Assembly (NCBI RefSeq): GCF_000803215.1
Contig: NZ_JSXC01000003.1
Coordinates: forward strand, 1-64,000
Length of the DNA: 64,000 nucleotides
Source: Pectobacterium fontis
GTDB lineage: Bacteria > Pseudomonadota > Gammaproteobacteria > Enterobacterales > Enterobacteriaceae
Direction of reading: 5' to 3'
A program made the translations under genes and the position numbers. Below the pieces are notes generated by a model that ran no database searches, was not told the origin of the DNA, and worked only from the letters and a program-made list of their open reading frames with translations. Each line of letters begins with the position of its first letter. The first letter of the stretch is position 1. Shown here in pieces: positions 26,879-37,895 of this stretch.

Positions 26879-28900
26879 ATGCGCTTAAACCCCAGCCAAC
26901 AACATGCCGTCGAATTCGTCACCGGACCTTGTCTGGTACTGGCGGGCGCAGGCTCAGGCAAGACCCGCGTTATCACCAACAAAATTGCGCACCTTATCCG
27001 CCAGTGCGGTTATCAGGCTCGGCACATTGCTGCGGTGACGTTTACCAACAAAGCCGCGCGTGAGATGAAAGAGCGCGTGGCACAAACGCTGGGGCGTAAA
27101 GAAACGCGTGGGCTGATGATTGCCACTTTCCATACGCTGGGGCTGGAGATCATCAAACGTGAATACATCGCGTTGGGCATGAAAGCCAATTTCTCCCTGT
27201 TTGACGATCACGATCAGATGGCGCTGCTGAAAGAACTCACAGAACAGTGGCTGGAAAATGATAAGGTGCTGCTGCAACAGTTGATCTCGACGATCTCCAA
27301 CTGGAAAAACGATCTGATCGATCCTGCTGGTGCGGCGGCGACGGCGCGATCTGAACGCGATAAGCTGTTCGTACATTGCTATTCGCTTTATCACGACCAC
27401 CTGCGTGCCTGTAATGTGCTGGATTTCGACGATCTGATTCTGCTGCCTACTTTGTTGCTGAAGCAGAACGCCGAGGTGCGCGAACGCTGGCAGAATCGCT
27501 TACGCTACCTGCTGGTGGATGAATATCAGGACACCAATACCAGCCAGTATGAGTTGGTTAAGCTACTGGTTGGCACCCGCGCACGTTTTACCGTCGTGGG
27601 AGACGACGATCAGTCGATTTACTCCTGGCGCGGTGCGCGGCCACAAAATCTGGTGTTGCTACAGCAGGATTTCCCTACGCTTGATGTGATCAAACTGGAA
27701 CAAAACTATCGCTCATCCGGTCGGATTCTGAAAGCGGCCAATATTCTTATCGCCAACAACCCGCATGTCTTTGAAAAACGGCTGTTTTCTGAACTGGGTT
27801 ATGGTGATGAGCTTAAAGTGATTACCGCCAACAACGACGATCACGAAGCGGAGCGGGTCGTGGGTGAATTGATTGCCCATCACTTTATTAAAAAGACCCA
27901 GTATGGCGACTATGCCATCTTGTATCGTGGCAACCATCAGTCGCGTCTGTTTGAAAAGATGCTGATGCAGAACCGTATTCCGTATCGTATCTCCGGCGGC
28001 ACGTCCTTTTTTTCCCGTCCTGAAATCAAAGACCTGCTGGCGTATTTGCGTGTACTGACCAACCCGGACGATGACAGCGCGTTTTTACGTATTGTGAACA
28101 CGCCGAAACGTGAAATTGGTCCGGCGACGATGAAAAAGCTGGGCGAGTGGGCAGCACAGCGTAATAAAGGCCTGTTCAGCGCGAGCTTTGATCTCGGGCT
28201 GAGCCAGTCGCTGACCGGACGTGGCTTGGAATCCCTGCAACGGTTCACGCAGTGGCTGGCGGAAATTGCCCGTCTGGCGGAGCGCGAGCCTGTTGCCGCC
28301 GTGCGTGACCTGATTCATGGGTTGGACTATGAAAGCTGGTTGTATGAAACCTCTCCCAGCCCAAAAGCCGCAGAAATGCGGATGAAGAACGTCAATCAGC
28401 TATTCAGTTGGATGACCGAAATGCTGGAAGGCTCCGAGCTGGATGAACCGATGACGCTGACGCAGGTGGTGACGCGTTTCACTCTACGCGACATGATGGA
28501 ACGCGGCGAAAGCGAAGAGGAACTCGATCAGGTTCAACTGATGACACTGCACGCGTCCAAAGGCCTGGAGTTTCCGTACGTCTTTTTGGTGGGGATGGAA
28601 GAAGGTTTATTGCCGCACCAGAGCAGTATTGATGAAGATAACGTCGATGAAGAGCGCCGTCTGGCCTACGTGGGGATTACGCGTGCCCAGCGCGAACTGT
28701 TCTTCACGTTGTGCAAAGAACGCCGCCAGTATGGTGAATTGGTTCGTCCTGAACCGAGTCGTTTCCTGCTGGAACTGCCACAGGATGATGTGGTGTGGGA
28801 AACGGAAAGAAAAGTGGTTAGCGCACAAGAGCGGATGCAGAAAGGTCAGGCGAACGTTGCAAACATCCGGGCAATGCTAGCAAAAGCAAAAGGGGAGTAG
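26879..28900 (+). CDS. rep: ATP-dependent DNA helicase Rep
   Basis: A 673-aa superfamily 1A 3'-5' helicase. Walker A is AGAGSGKT at residues 22-29, motif II is VDEYQD near residue 214, motif III is [13 protein letters not shown], and motif VI is VGITRAQ. Rep is the accessory replicative helicase that clears protein blocks ahead of the fork. The frame opens at 26864, but ATG 26879 (MRLNPSQQ) gives the exact family N-terminus and length. A TACAAT -10-like element lies at about 26841. Confidence 0.96.
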   Translation: MRLNPSQQHAVEFVTGPCLVLAGAGSGKTRVITNKIAHLIRQCGYQARHIAAVTFTNKAAREMKERVAQTLGRKETRGLMIATFHTLGLEIIKREYIALGMKANFSLFDDHDQMALLKELTEQWLENDKVLLQQLISTISNWKNDLIDPAGAAATARSERDKLFVHCYSLYHDHLRACNVLDFDDLILLPTLLLKQNAEVRERWQNRLRYLLVDEYQDTNTSQYELVKLLVGTRARFTVVGDDDQSIYSWRGARPQNLVLLQQDFPTLDVIKLEQNYRSSGRILKAANILIANNPHVFEKRLFSELGYGDELKVITANNDDHEAERVVGELIAHHFIKKTQYGDYAILYRGNHQSRLFEKMLMQNRIPYRISGGTSFFSRPEIKDLLAYLRVLTNPDDDSAFLRIVNTPKREIGPATMKKLGEWAAQRNKGLFSASFDLGLSQSLTGRGLESLQRFTQWLAEIARLAEREPVAAVRDLIHGLDYESWLYETSPSPKAAEMRMKNVNQLFSWMTEMLEGSELDEPMTLTQVVTRFTLRDMMERGESEEELDQVQLMTLHASKGLEFPYVFLVGMEEGLLPHQSSIDEDNVDEERRLAYVGITRAQRELFFTLCKERRQYGELVRPEPSRFLLELPQDDVVWETERKVVSAQERMQKGQANVANIRAMLAKAKGE

Positions 28901-28902
28901 TA

Positions 28903-29168
28903 TTCCCGTCATACTTCAAGCCGCATGTGCGCTGGCTTCCGTTACTCACCCCAGTCACTTACTGATGTAAGCGCCTGGGGATGAAATGAGAGACATCCTG
29001 TCTCTCACCGAAGGCCAGCCGTTGGCTGGTCAAATTCGTTCCCGACGAATTTGTCGTGCGCTTGCTGCATTACGAGGCGCATAAATGGCCTCGCCCTAGC
29101 GAGCCAACGCTTCGCATTGTTCAAAACATCAACGTTTTGTCCTGCAACTCGAATTATTTAGGGTATAT
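28903..29168. repeat. ERIC-like enterobacterial intergenic element
   Basis: The core CACCCCAGTCACTTACTGA and ATGTAAGCGCCTGGGGAT (28948-28982) matches the known ERIC consensus in inverted orientation. The flanks TCATACTTCAAGC (left) and CTGCAACTCGAATTATTTAGGGTATAT (right, split here for reading) form an imperfect inverted repeat. It is longer than the usual 127 bp, as ERIC copies with internal insertions are. It fills the gap between the convergent rep and gppA genes. Confidence 0.7.
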
Positions 29169-29175
29169 ATGCTCG

Positions 29176-30672
29176 TTAAGCGGGAGTTTCTTCCAGCATC
29201 AGAGGCCAGTGTACGTAGCTTTGCCAGCGGCTTTCCTGTTCCAGCATTTCTGCCCGTAATGGATGTTGAGCCAGCCAACCTGTAGGCAGAATCAAACGTA
29301 GTGTTTCACCTTCTACGCGCAGTCGTACTGCTGGCAGAGTGTCATCGCGGCGGCGGCTGGCAAAAATAATCGCCAAACGCAGCAGACGACACAGACGTTG
29401 CGCCTGATTGACCGGCAGCGCATTCTGCTGACTCAGCGGCATCAAATCGACAGGGTTAATCTGGTTTTGCAGGAGTGTGGCTAACAGTTTCTTTTGGGCT
29501 GGTGTAAAGCCGGGGAGATCGCTATGGCGAATCAAATAGGCAGCATGCTGGGGGGACTGGCGAAAATCAATGCTCAAACCGATCTCGTGCACCAGACAGG
29601 CGCTGCGCAGTAACTCGCGACATCGGTTATCTAACTGCCAGTCTCGAGCCACCTGTTGCAGGAAATTGTCAGCCAGTGTGCTGACGCGCTTAGCCTGCTC
29701 GGTATCCAGTAGATAGCGACGTTGCAACGTCTCCAGTGTGCGATGGCGAATATCCTGATCGATGGGGAGATGCAGCATGCCATAGACCAGACCTTCACGC
29801 AGCGCGCCTCCGGCCAGTGTCATCGTTTTGATGTCGAGTTCCTGGAAGATCGCCAGCAGAATGGCTAATCCGCTGGGGAAAACCAGCGCGCGTTCCAGCG
29901 TCAGGCCTTCAATTTCCAACTCTTCCAGCTTATCGCACTGAATCGCATGTTCTTTCAGTTGTTTCAGCTTCGGCAGAGTAATGTATTCATCCATTCCCTG
30001 CGCGACCATAATTTCCTGTAGCGCTTGAACCGTGCCGGAAGCACCGACGCAGATTTGCCAGCCCTGTTCGCGCAGAGACGCCGCGACAGGACGCAGCATT
30101 TCACGCGCCGCCTGTTCCGCGCGTTCAAAGTTACCCGCTTCCAGATTGCGGTCGCTGAAATAACGATCCAGCCACGTTACGCATCCCATCGGCAAGCTGA
30201 ACAACTGCGTGGTTTTTGCGCCAACACCTGTTGCCAGCTCGGTGCTGCCACCGCCGATATCGACCACCAGACGTGCATCCGGTCCACCCGTCGTATGTGC
30301 TACGCCTTGATAAATTAAGCGTGCTTCTTCTTCACCGCTGATCACCTGAATCGGTAAGCCCAGAATTTCCTGAGCCCGTTGCAGAAATTCGTCAGCATTC
30401 GTTGCCAGGCGCAGGGTTGCGGTCGCGACGACGCGCACCTGACCTTGCGGAATGTCTTGCAACCGTTCGGAGAACAGTTGCAAACAGTGCCAGCCGCGCT
30501 GCATCGCTTCCTGTGAAAGCCGATTCTGTTTATCCAGCCCAGCAGCAAGGCGAACTTTACGCTTTATTTTCGCCAGCGTCTGAATGCTGCCAGCGGTTTC
30601 CCGGGCGACCAGCATATGGAAGCTGTTCGAGCCGAGATCGATGGCAGCGTAAAGTGAAGAAGAACTCAGCAT
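29176..30672 (-). CDS. gppA: Guanosine-5'-triphosphate,3'-diphosphate pyrophosphatase / exopolyphosphatase
   Basis: A 498-aa member of the Ppx/GppA sugar-kinase-fold family that hydrolyses pppGpp to ppGpp and can act on polyphosphate. Visible motifs are [16 protein letters not shown] near the N-terminus, [26 protein letters not shown] and [13 protein letters not shown]; a C-terminal HD-like region includes [15 protein letters not shown] lies one codon before the ATG at 30672. It starts 6 bp after rhlB ends, so the two are co-transcribed. Confidence 0.94.
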   Translation of the reverse strand: MLSSSSLYAAIDLGSNSFHMLVARETAGSIQTLAKIKRKVRLAAGLDKQNRLSQEAMQRGWHCLQLFSERLQDIPQGQVRVVATATLRLATNADEFLQRAQEILGLPIQVISGEEEARLIYQGVAHTTGGPDARLVVDIGGGSTELATGVGAKTTQLFSLPMGCVTWLDRYFSDRNLEAGNFERAEQAAREMLRPVAASLREQGWQICVGASGTVQALQEIMVAQGMDEYITLPKLKQLKEHAIQCDKLEELEIEGLTLERALVFPSGLAILLAIFQELDIKTMTLAGGALREGLVYGMLHLPIDQDIRHRTLETLQRRYLLDTEQAKRVSTLADNFLQQVARDWQLDNRCRELLRSACLVHEIGLSIDFRQSPQHAAYLIRHSDLPGFTPAQKKLLATLLQNQINPVDLMPLSQQNALPVNQAQRLCRLLRLAIIFASRRRDDTLPAVRLRVEGETLRLILPTGWLAQHPLRAEMLEQESRWQSYVHWPLMLEETPA

Positions 30673-30678
30673 CAACGG

Positions 30679-31968
30679 TTAATCCGCTCGTTTACGGTTA
30701 TTTCGGGGCGCTCCGCTGCGGCGTGGCGCATTGTGTCGTCGCGGGCCATTATTGGAACGCGGTGGACGTGTTAAGCGTTTCGGCGCGGGTAAATCGCTCA
30801 TCAGTGCGTCGCTGTTATATTTGCTGACAGGGATACTGTGGCCAATATAGGTTTCAATAGCCGGGAGATTCAGCGCGTACTCTTCACAGGCCAGACTGAT
30901 CGAAAACCCGCTTTGTCCCGCACGCCCGGTACGGCCAATACGGTGTACATAGTCTTCGCAGTCATCCGGCAGATCGTAGTTGAAAACGTGGGTCACAGAA
31001 GGAATGTGCAAGCCGCGTGCCGCAACGTCCGTTGCCACCAGAATATCGAGATTACCTTGGGTAAATTCTTCCAGAATACGCAGACGTTTTTTCTGTGCGA
31101 CGTCGCCTGTCAACAGCCCAACGCGATGACCGTCGGCAGCCAAATGGCCCCAGATATCTTCGCAACGATGCTTGGTATTGGCGAAAATAATGCAGCGATC
31201 CGGCCACTCTTCTTCCAGCAGTGTCTGGAGCAGGCGCATTTTTTCTTCGTTAGACGGATAAAACAGTTCTTCTTTAATGCGATGGCCGGTTTTTTGTTCC
31301 GGTTCAACTTCCACATACTCGGCGTTATTCATTTGTTCAAACGCGAGTTCACGCACTCGGTAGGAGAGCGTAGCGGAAAAGAGCATATTCAGACGCTGTG
31401 CCGCTGGCGGCATGCGGCGGAACAGCCAGCGAATATCTTTAATGAAACCGAGATCGTACATACGGTCGGCTTCGTCCAATACGACAACCTGAATCGCACC
31501 CAGATCGATATGGTTCTGCTTGGCGTAATCGATCAGACGACCCGTGGTGCCGATCAGAATATCAACGCCGTTTTCCAGCACTTTAAGCTGTTTGTCGTAG
31601 CCATCACCACCGTAGGCCAAACCCAGTTTTAACCCGGTCAGGTGAGATAGCGCTTCTGCATCAGAGTGAATCTGGACAGCCAGTTCACGCGTTGGTGCCA
31701 TAATTAACGCTCGCGGCTGATTGGTCTGGCGCGCTGCATTGGCAGGATGTGAAAGCAAATAATGGAAAGTAGACGCGAGAAAAGCCAGCGTCTTGCCTGT
31801 ACCGGTTTGCGCCTGGCCCGCAACATCACGCCCTGACAGAGCCAATGGCAGAGCTAACGCCTGAATAGGCGTACAGTTATGAAACCCTTTATTTTCAAGG
31901 GCCTCAATAACCTGCGGGTGCAGGGCGAAGTCGGAAAACTTCTGTTCAGTTAAGTGTGTTTTGCTCAT
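30679..31968 (-). CDS. rhlB: ATP-dependent RNA helicase RhlB
   Basis: A 429-aa DEAD-box helicase of the RNA degradosome. Motifs in order: AQTGTGKT (motif I), PTRELA (Ia), VLDEADRM (II, DEAD), SATL (III), and [10 protein letters not shown] (VI). The C-terminal tail is basic ([12 protein letters not shown]). It unwinds structured RNA for RNase E and PNPase. It is divergent from trxA. Confidence 0.95.
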   Translation of the reverse strand: MSKTHLTEQKFSDFALHPQVIEALENKGFHNCTPIQALALPLALSGRDVAGQAQTGTGKTLAFLASTFHYLLSHPANAARQTNQPRALIMAPTRELAVQIHSDAEALSHLTGLKLGLAYGGDGYDKQLKVLENGVDILIGTTGRLIDYAKQNHIDLGAIQVVVLDEADRMYDLGFIKDIRWLFRRMPPAAQRLNMLFSATLSYRVRELAFEQMNNAEYVEVEPEQKTGHRIKEELFYPSNEEKMRLLQTLLEEEWPDRCIIFANTKHRCEDIWGHLAADGHRVGLLTGDVAQKKRLRILEEFTQGNLDILVATDVAARGLHIPSVTHVFNYDLPDDCEDYVHRIGRTGRAGQSGFSISLACEEYALNLPAIETYIGHSIPVSKYNSDALMSDLPAPKRLTRPPRSNNGPRRHNAPRRSGAPRNNRKRAD

Positions 31969-32086
31969 AGTGTGGTAGAATATCAGCTAACTATTGCTTT
32001 ACGAAAGCGTATCCGGTGAAATAAAGTCAAGCCGTTGTTGGCTAATGCTACACCAACAAGGTAGAAATAATCCTGCGGAGTAAAAT

Positions 32087-32413
32087 ATGAGCGATAAAAT
32101 AATTCACCTAACTGATGACAGCTTCGACACGAAAGTATTGCAAGCTGAGGGCGCAACCCTGGTTGATTTCTGGGCTGAGTGGTGCGGTCCTTGCAAAATG
32201 ATCGCTCCTATTCTGGATGAAATCGCCGAAGAGTTTGAAGGAAAACTGACGGTTACCAAGCTGAACATTGATGAAAACCCAGCGACTGCACCAAAATATG
32301 GTATCCGTGGCATTCCTACTCTGTTGCTGTTTAAAAACGGCGAAGTCGCGGCGACGAAGGTCGGCGCACTGTCCAAAGGGCAACTGAAAGAGTTCCTGAC
32401 GGCGAATCTGTAA
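32087..32413 (+). CDS. trxA: Thioredoxin 1
   Basis: A 108-aa cytoplasmic thioredoxin with the redox motif WCGPC at residues 32-36 and the cis-proline loop [11 protein letters not shown]. It reduces ribonucleotide reductase, methionine sulfoxide reductase and others. The ribosome site CTGCGGAG is well placed. The same rhlB/trxA/rho arrangement occurs in E. coli. Confidence 0.97.
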   Translation: MSDKIIHLTDDSFDTKVLQAEGATLVDFWAEWCGPCKMIAPILDEIAEEFEGKLTVTKLNIDENPATAPKYGIRGIPTLLLFKNGEVAATKVGALSKGQLKEFLTANL

Positions 32414-32892
32414 TTCGCTCGATACCCCAGCGAAAGGGTATTGCCGGCGGGCGCAATCGGGCAATATGCAATTCTCATATTGACTGCTTGCCGCTCGTCG
32501 GGAAGCGTGGTAGATTCATTATCACTGCATATCGTACTTGCCTATGTTTAAGCCCTCGGGCTTAAGCCTGAAAGTTAGAATCTAAAGTATTATTCTGTGT
32601 CGAAATCGAAAAGTAGTTGTTTTACAAAGTAATTGTTTTACAACATGCTTGTGATTCGATTTGGGCTGTCTACGAGTTTTACAATAACTGGTTTTATGTG
32701 TCTTCGATCTCCTGCCGTAGATTTATGCAGATATCGTTTATACGGATGTTGTTTTGCGCGGGTTTAATGCGCTTCAGGTGTGAAACCAGACAGGAATCCG
32801 GTGGTTGAAGGCTGTTTAGAGGCACGGATGATCCTGCCATACCATTCACGTTAATAGTTCGAGATTTACCCCGAGTTAAAGAACCCACCACT
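32414..32892 (+). promoter_or_regulatory. Long untranslated leader and promoter region of rho
   Basis: This 479-bp stretch has no conserved gene. A possible promoter is TTGCCG (32488-32493) and TAGATT (32511-32516) with 17-bp spacing, giving a leader of about 370 nt. In E. coli, Rho represses itself by terminating transcription in this leader, and a short leader peptide rhoL is annotated there. I see no rhoL homologue; the only candidate is a 13-codon ORF at 32767-32808 (MRFRCETRQESGG). A dyad ATACCC/GGGTAT after trxA (about 32421-32440) lacks a T run. Confidence 0.45.
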
Positions 32893-34152
32893 ATGAATCT
32901 TACCGAATTAAAGAATACGCCAGTTTCTGAGTTAATTACTCTTGGCGAAAATATGGGGCTGGAAAACCAGGCCCGCATGCGTAAACAGGATATTATCTTC
33001 GCTATTCTGAAACAGCATGCCAAAAGCGGCGAGGATATTTTCGGCGATGGTGTGCTGGAGATATTGCAGGATGGCTTCGGCTTTCTCCGCTCCGCAGACA
33101 GCTCCTACCTCGCAGGCCCCGATGATATCTACGTTTCTCCCAGCCAAATTCGCCGTTTTAACCTCCGTACTGGTGACACCATTTCTGGCAAGATTCGTCC
33201 ACCGAAAGAAGGTGAACGTTACTTTGCCCTGCTGAAAGTTAACGAAGTTAACTACGACAAACCTGAAAATTCCCGCAACAAGATCCTGTTCGAAAACTTA
33301 ACGCCGCTGCATGCAAACTCTCGTCTGCGTATGGAACGTGGTAACGGTTCGACAGAAGATCTGACGGCGCGTGTACTGGATCTGGCATCGCCGATTGGCC
33401 GTGGTCAACGTGGTCTGATCGTTGCGCCGCCGAAAGCAGGTAAAACCATGCTGCTGCAAAACATCGCACAGAGCATTGCTTATAACCATCCTGACTGCGT
33501 GCTGATGGTACTGCTGATTGACGAACGTCCGGAAGAAGTGACCGAGATGCAGCGTCTGGTGAAAGGTGAAGTCGTGGCGTCCACGTTTGACGAACCGGCT
33601 TCCCGTCACGTCCAGGTTGCCGAAATGGTGATCGAAAAAGCGAAGCGTCTGGTTGAGCATAAGAAGGATGTTATTATCCTGCTGGACTCCATTACCCGTC
33701 TGGCGCGTGCTTACAACACCGTTGTGCCCGCCTCGGGCAAAGTGTTGACCGGTGGTGTGGATGCCAACGCCCTGCATCGTCCGAAGCGTTTCTTCGGTGC
33801 GGCGCGTAACGTGGAGGAAGGCGGCAGCTTGACCATCATCGCTACCGCGCTGGTTGATACCGGCTCCAAGATGGACGAAGTGATTTACGAAGAGTTTAAA
33901 GGTACAGGTAATATGGAACTGCACCTGGCGCGTAAAATCGCAGAGAAACGCGTGTTCCCGGCGATTGATTACAACCGCTCTGGTACGCGTAAAGAAGAGT
34001 TGCTTACCACCTCTGAAGAATTGCAGAAGATGTGGATTCTACGCAAGATCATCCATCCAATGGGCGAGATCGATGCGATGGAGTTCCTCATCAACAAGTT
34101 GGCGATGACGAAAACCAACGACGAATTCTTCGATATGATGAAACGTTCATAA
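32893..34152 (+). CDS. rho: Transcription termination factor Rho
   Basis: A 419-aa hexameric RNA-dependent ATPase and helicase, the same length as E. coli Rho. It has the N-terminal helix bundle ([15 protein letters not shown]), the cold-shock-like RNA-binding fold ([15 protein letters not shown]), the P-loop PPKAGKT near residue 180, the Walker B region [16 protein letters not shown] and the Q/R-loop region. Essential for factor-dependent termination. Confidence 0.98.
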   Translation: MNLTELKNTPVSELITLGENMGLENQARMRKQDIIFAILKQHAKSGEDIFGDGVLEILQDGFGFLRSADSSYLAGPDDIYVSPSQIRRFNLRTGDTISGKIRPPKEGERYFALLKVNEVNYDKPENSRNKILFENLTPLHANSRLRMERGNGSTEDLTARVLDLASPIGRGQRGLIVAPPKAGKTMLLQNIAQSIAYNHPDCVLMVLLIDERPEEVTEMQRLVKGEVVASTFDEPASRHVQVAEMVIEKAKRLVEHKKDVIILLDSITRLARAYNTVVPASGKVLTGGVDANALHRPKRFFGAARNVEEGGSLTIIATALVDTGSKMDEVIYEEFKGTGNMELHLARKIAEKRVFPAIDYNRSGTRKEELLTTSEELQKMWILRKIIHPMGEIDAMEFLINKLAMTKTNDEFFDMMKRS

Positions 34153-34238
34153 ATCCGGGCGTTAATCTATACCTAAAATAGTTCGCGTCGCAGACAAGCG
34201 GCTTGAAATATAACGGGTATATTACGGATAACTCGGGG

Positions 34239-34267
34239 AACGCCACGCTGGGTCGTGGCGTTTTTTT
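34239..34267 (+). terminator. Terminator after rho
   Basis: AACGCCACG, loop CTGGGT, CGTGGCGTT, followed by seven T. It separates rho from the common-antigen cluster. Confidence 0.9.
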
Positions 34268-34411
34268 ATCCCCTAATTGGTCAGATGTGAAGGGGCTTTC
34301 CGCTGGGAAGCGGCGGTCATCACGTCAATTTGTACTGGCGATCAACGTGGGCGATAGGATATAAGGCGTAAACCGAGTCTATACTGAGCAGCTACAGCGT
34401 AGCGGTTAACG

Positions 34412-35509
34412 GTGAACTTACTCACTATGAGTACCGAATTACTATTTATTTTCTTGTTTTCTCTGGGCTTTCTTTTTTTTGCTCGCAGCGTTGCGGGTAA
34501 AATAGGGCTTGTCGATCGTCCCAACTACCGTAAGCGTCATCGGGGTCTTGTGCCTCTGGTTGGCGGCATTTCCGTGTATGCGGGTATCTGTTTTACCTAT
34601 TTTATTACCGATCAGTATATCCCCAATTTCCGCCTTTACCTGCTGTGTGCGGGTGTGCTGGTGTTTGTCGGCATGCTGGACGATCGTTTTGATATCAGCG
34701 TGAAGATTCGCGCTGTTGTACAGGCATTTGTCGCCGTGGTGATGATGGCCTTTGCTGGCCTGACGCTACACAACCTGGGGCATATTTTCGGCCCGTGGCA
34801 GATGGCGCTGGGGCCGTTTGGCTACCTGGTCACGCTGTTTGCCGTTTGGGCGGCGATTAATGCGTTCAATATGGTCGATGGGATCGATGGATTGCTCGGC
34901 GGATTGTCCTGTGTCTCATTTGGGGCGATGGGGATTTTGCTGTATTTGAGCGGCCATACGAATCTGGCCTTGTGGTGTTTCGCCATGATTGCCGCGACGT
35001 TGCCTTACATTTTGCTGAATCTGGGCGTGTTTGGACGCCGCAACAAAGTCTTCATGGGCGATGCGGGGAGCACGATGATTGGCTTCACGGCTATCTGGCT
35101 TCTGGTTCAAACGACGCAAGGCCCGCAGCATCCGATTAATCCGGTAACGGCATTATGGATCATCGCTATCCCGCTGATTGATATGATCGCCATTATGTAT
35201 CGGCGCTTACGCAAAGGGATGAGCCCGTTCTCACCTGACCGACAGCATATCCATCATTTAATGATGCGGGCTGGCTTTTCTTCCCGACAGGCGTTTGTGT
35301 TGATTACGCTTGCTGCTGCCTTGTTGGCTACGGTTGGTGTGTTGGGAGAATATTTCTTTTTTATACCCGAATGGTTCATGCTGGCATTATTTTTGCTTGC
35401 TTTTTTACTGTATGGCTACTGCCTGAAACGAGCATGGCGGGTCGCCCGTTTTATCAAGCGAATCAAACGCCGTATGCGGCATTCCGATGAGCAAAAGCAG
35501 TCACCCTGA
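34412..35509 (+). CDS. wecA: UDP-GlcNAc:undecaprenyl-phosphate GlcNAc-1-phosphate transferase
   Basis: A 365-aa integral membrane glycosyl-1-phosphate transferase with about 11 membrane segments. It starts enterobacterial common antigen (ECA), and usually O-antigen, by making undecaprenyl-PP-GlcNAc. Key motifs: LDDRFDISVKIR (metal-binding aspartates), NAFNMVDGIDGL, and the cytoplasmic SPDRQHIHHL loop. The start is GTG, giving the family N-terminus MNLLT. First gene of the wec cluster. Confidence 0.96.
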   Translation: MNLLTMSTELLFIFLFSLGFLFFARSVAGKIGLVDRPNYRKRHRGLVPLVGGISVYAGICFTYFITDQYIPNFRLYLLCAGVLVFVGMLDDRFDISVKIRAVVQAFVAVVMMAFAGLTLHNLGHIFGPWQMALGPFGYLVTLFAVWAAINAFNMVDGIDGLLGGLSCVSFGAMGILLYLSGHTNLALWCFAMIAATLPYILLNLGVFGRRNKVFMGDAGSTMIGFTAIWLLVQTTQGPQHPINPVTALWIIAIPLIDMIAIMYRRLRKGMSPFSPDRQHIHHLMMRAGFSSRQAFVLITLAAALLATVGVLGEYFFFIPEWFMLALFLLAFLLYGYCLKRAWRVARFIKRIKRRMRHSDEQKQSP

Positions 35510-35530
35510 CCAAATGACTTTGGGGAAGTA

Positions 35531-36577
35531 ATGAAATCAGAGAACTTGTCTACCGGGAATGCGTTGATTGATAACGAACTGGATATCCGTGGTTTATTTC
35601 GCCTGTTGTGGCGTGGAAAGGTGTGGCCAATCGCGTTCGGCCTGCTTTTTGCCGTTGTGGCATTAGGTTATTCCTATCTTGTTAAGCAGGAGTGGAGTGC
35701 GACAGCAATAACCGATAAGCCGACGGTCAATATGCTGGGAGGGTATTATTCGCAGCAGCAATTCCTGCGTAATCTTGACGCCCGTTCTTTTTCCACTCCT
35801 CAGCAAGAGCAACCGTCTATTTCGGCTGATGCCTATGATGAATTCATCATGCAGTTAGCCGCTTATGATACTCGCCGTGATTTTTGGCTACAGACTGACT
35901 ACTACAAGCACCGTCTGGAAGGCGATGAAAAGGCGGGGGCGGTTCTGCTGGATGAACTGGTCAACAATATTCAGTTTACGGCACGAGATGAGGGGAAAAA
36001 AACCAATGATTCCGTCAAGCTGGTAGCAGAAACTGCTGCGGATTCCAACACGTTGCTCCGTCAGTATGTGGCTTTTGCCAGTCAGCGTGCCGCCAGTCAT
36101 CTGAATGAAGAGATTAAGGGAGCCTGGGCTGCCAGAACCATTTTCATGAAGTCGCAGATTAAGCGTCAGGAAGCGGTGGCAAAAGCGATTTACGACCGCG
36201 AAGTTCATAGCGTTGAACTGGCGCTGAAAATCGCGCAACAACAAGGTATTAGCCGCAGCCAGACGGATACGCCGGCGGATGAAATCCCCGCGTCGGAAAT
36301 GTTCCTGCTTGGCCGACCGATGCTTCAAGCCCGACTGGAAACGTTACAGACCAGTGGGCCACACTACGAACGGGATTACGATCAAAATCGTGCCATGTTG
36401 GCGACGCTGAACGTGGGGCCGACGCTTGAGGCCAGTTTCCAGACGTATCGCTATTTGCGTACGCCGGAAGAACCCGTGAAGCGCGACAGCCCGCGTCGGG
36501 CCTTCCTGATGGTGATGTGGGGGGCGATGGGGGCGCTCGTCGGTGCGGGGGTTGCCTTGGCTCGTCGCCCGCGTTAA
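35531..36577 (+). CDS. wzzE: ECA polysaccharide chain length modulation protein
   Basis: A 348-aa polysaccharide co-polymerase with the Wzz layout: a short cytoplasmic N-terminus, a membrane segment at about residues 33-53, a large periplasmic helical domain and a second membrane segment close to the C-terminus (AFLMVMWGAMGALVGAGVALA), ending in RRPR. It sets ECA chain length together with WzyE. Confidence 0.93.
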   Translation: MKSENLSTGNALIDNELDIRGLFRLLWRGKVWPIAFGLLFAVVALGYSYLVKQEWSATAITDKPTVNMLGGYYSQQQFLRNLDARSFSTPQQEQPSISADAYDEFIMQLAAYDTRRDFWLQTDYYKHRLEGDEKAGAVLLDELVNNIQFTARDEGKKTNDSVKLVAETAADSNTLLRQYVAFASQRAASHLNEEIKGAWAARTIFMKSQIKRQEAVAKAIYDREVHSVELALKIAQQQGISRSQTDTPADEIPASEMFLLGRPMLQARLETLQTSGPHYERDYDQNRAMLATLNVGPTLEASFQTYRYLRTPEEPVKRDSPRRAFLMVMWGAMGALVGAGVALARRPR

Positions 36578-36644
36578 CCAACTTGCTCATGCGCGTTTGA
36601 TATTAAGTGAACGTCAGCGTCTAACCTGATTAAAGAGATTCAAT

Positions 36645-37769
36645 GTGAAAGTGTTGACTGTTTTCGGCACCCGGCCGGAAGCCATTAAAATGGCACCGCT
36701 GGTTCATGCCCTGGCTCAGGATGGAGCCTTTGAATCGAGAATTTGCGTAACAGCCCAGCATCGGGAGATGTTGGATCAGGTGCTGCATTTGTTCGATATT
36801 AAACCGGATTACGATCTGAATATTATGCGGCCAGGACAAGGACTCAGTGAGATATCCTGCCGGATTTTATCCGGTCTGGAACCTGTTCTGACGGAGTTCA
36901 AACCGGATCTGGTGTTGGTACATGGCGATACCACCACGACATTGGCAACCAGCCTGGCGGCTTTTTATCAACGTATCCCTGTCGGCCATGTAGAGGCGGG
37001 GTTACGTACCGGTAATCTGTATTCCCCCTGGCCGGAAGAGGCTAACCGCAAACTGACCGGGCATTTGGCGATGTACCATTTTGCCCCGACGGAGAACTCC
37101 CGCCAAAATTTGCTGCGTGAACACCTGTCTGACCGACATATTGTTGTCACCGGCAACACCGTGATTGATGCGTTGTTTTGGGTGCGTGACCGTATTCTCG
37201 GTGATGCCGCGCTACGCCACAGCCTTGATGAAAAATATGCCTTTTTGGACGATAACAAGAAACTGATTCTGGTTACGGGTCATCGACGTGAGAGCTTTGG
37301 CGGTGGTTTTGAGCGCATTTGCAGTGCGCTGGCGGATATTGCCCGCCGACACCCTGAAGTACAGATTGTCTATCCGGTTCATCTGAATCCTAACGTTAGT
37401 GAGCCCGTGAATCGCATCCTGAGTGGGATTGATAATGTGATGCTGATTGCGCCGCAGGATTATCTGCCTTTCGTGTATTTGATGAATCGTTCTTACATGA
37501 TTCTGACCGATTCCGGCGGTATTCAGGAAGAAGCGCCGTCGTTAGGTAAACCGGTGTTAGTGATGCGTGAAACGACGGAGCGACCAGAAGCGGTGGAGGC
37601 GGGGACGGTCAAACTGGTGGGGACAGACGTAGCCAGCATTGTCGATGCCGTTTCTATGCTGCTGACGGATGAAGAGGCGTATCAGGCAATGAGCCGTGCC
37701 CACAATCCTTATGGCGATGGGCAAGCCTGTCAGCGCATTATTGAGGCTTTAAAAAATCATAGGAAATGA
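36645..37769 (+). CDS. wecB: UDP-N-acetylglucosamine 2-epimerase (non-hydrolyzing)
   Basis: A 374-aa epimerase converting UDP-GlcNAc to UDP-ManNAc. Family motifs: [15 protein letters not shown] at the N-terminus, [39 protein letters not shown]. The start codon is GTG, preceded by AAAGAGA. It is followed by a repeat-like spacer before wecC. Confidence 0.96.
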   Translation: MKVLTVFGTRPEAIKMAPLVHALAQDGAFESRICVTAQHREMLDQVLHLFDIKPDYDLNIMRPGQGLSEISCRILSGLEPVLTEFKPDLVLVHGDTTTTLATSLAAFYQRIPVGHVEAGLRTGNLYSPWPEEANRKLTGHLAMYHFAPTENSRQNLLREHLSDRHIVVTGNTVIDALFWVRDRILGDAALRHSLDEKYAFLDDNKKLILVTGHRRESFGGGFERICSALADIARRHPEVQIVYPVHLNPNVSEPVNRILSGIDNVMLIAPQDYLPFVYLMNRSYMILTDSGGIQEEAPSLGKPVLVMRETTERPEAVEAGTVKLVGTDVASIVDAVSMLLTDEEAYQAMSRAHNPYGDGQACQRIIEALKNHRK

Positions 37770-37882
37770 TTTTTAGCGCCGTCCCACGGCGACCCGAAGG
37801 GGGGCGGGCAGGGATAGCCCGACATAAAAAATCGCCAGGAGCGATTTTAAACGTCGCCCTGCGACGACCCGACATAAAAATT
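37770..37882. repeat. Palindromic repeat-like spacer between wecB and wecC
   Basis: The spacer contains the dyad AAAATCGCCAGGAGCGATTTT (one base over 20 nt, read as AAAATCGC and GCGATTTT arms), and the phrase CCCGACATAAAAA twice (near 37820 and 37868), each after a short GC-rich dyad (CCGTCCCACGG, CGTCGCCCTGCGACG). It resembles small dispersed palindromic elements of soft-rot bacteria. It lies inside an operon. Confidence 0.55.
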
Positions 37883-37895
37883 ATCAGGTGACACT

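Noticed and set aside
29056-29259. A 67-codon open frame after rep
   Set aside because: It reads through the ERIC-like element and into the 3' end of gppA on the opposite strand.
32767-32808. Rho leader peptide candidate MRFRCETRQESGG
   Set aside because: Too short and too unlike E. coli RhoL to call; kept only as a remark in the rho leader.
36249-36590. A 113-codon open frame on the - strand
   Set aside because: Antisense to wzzE, no ribosome site, no recognisable domain.
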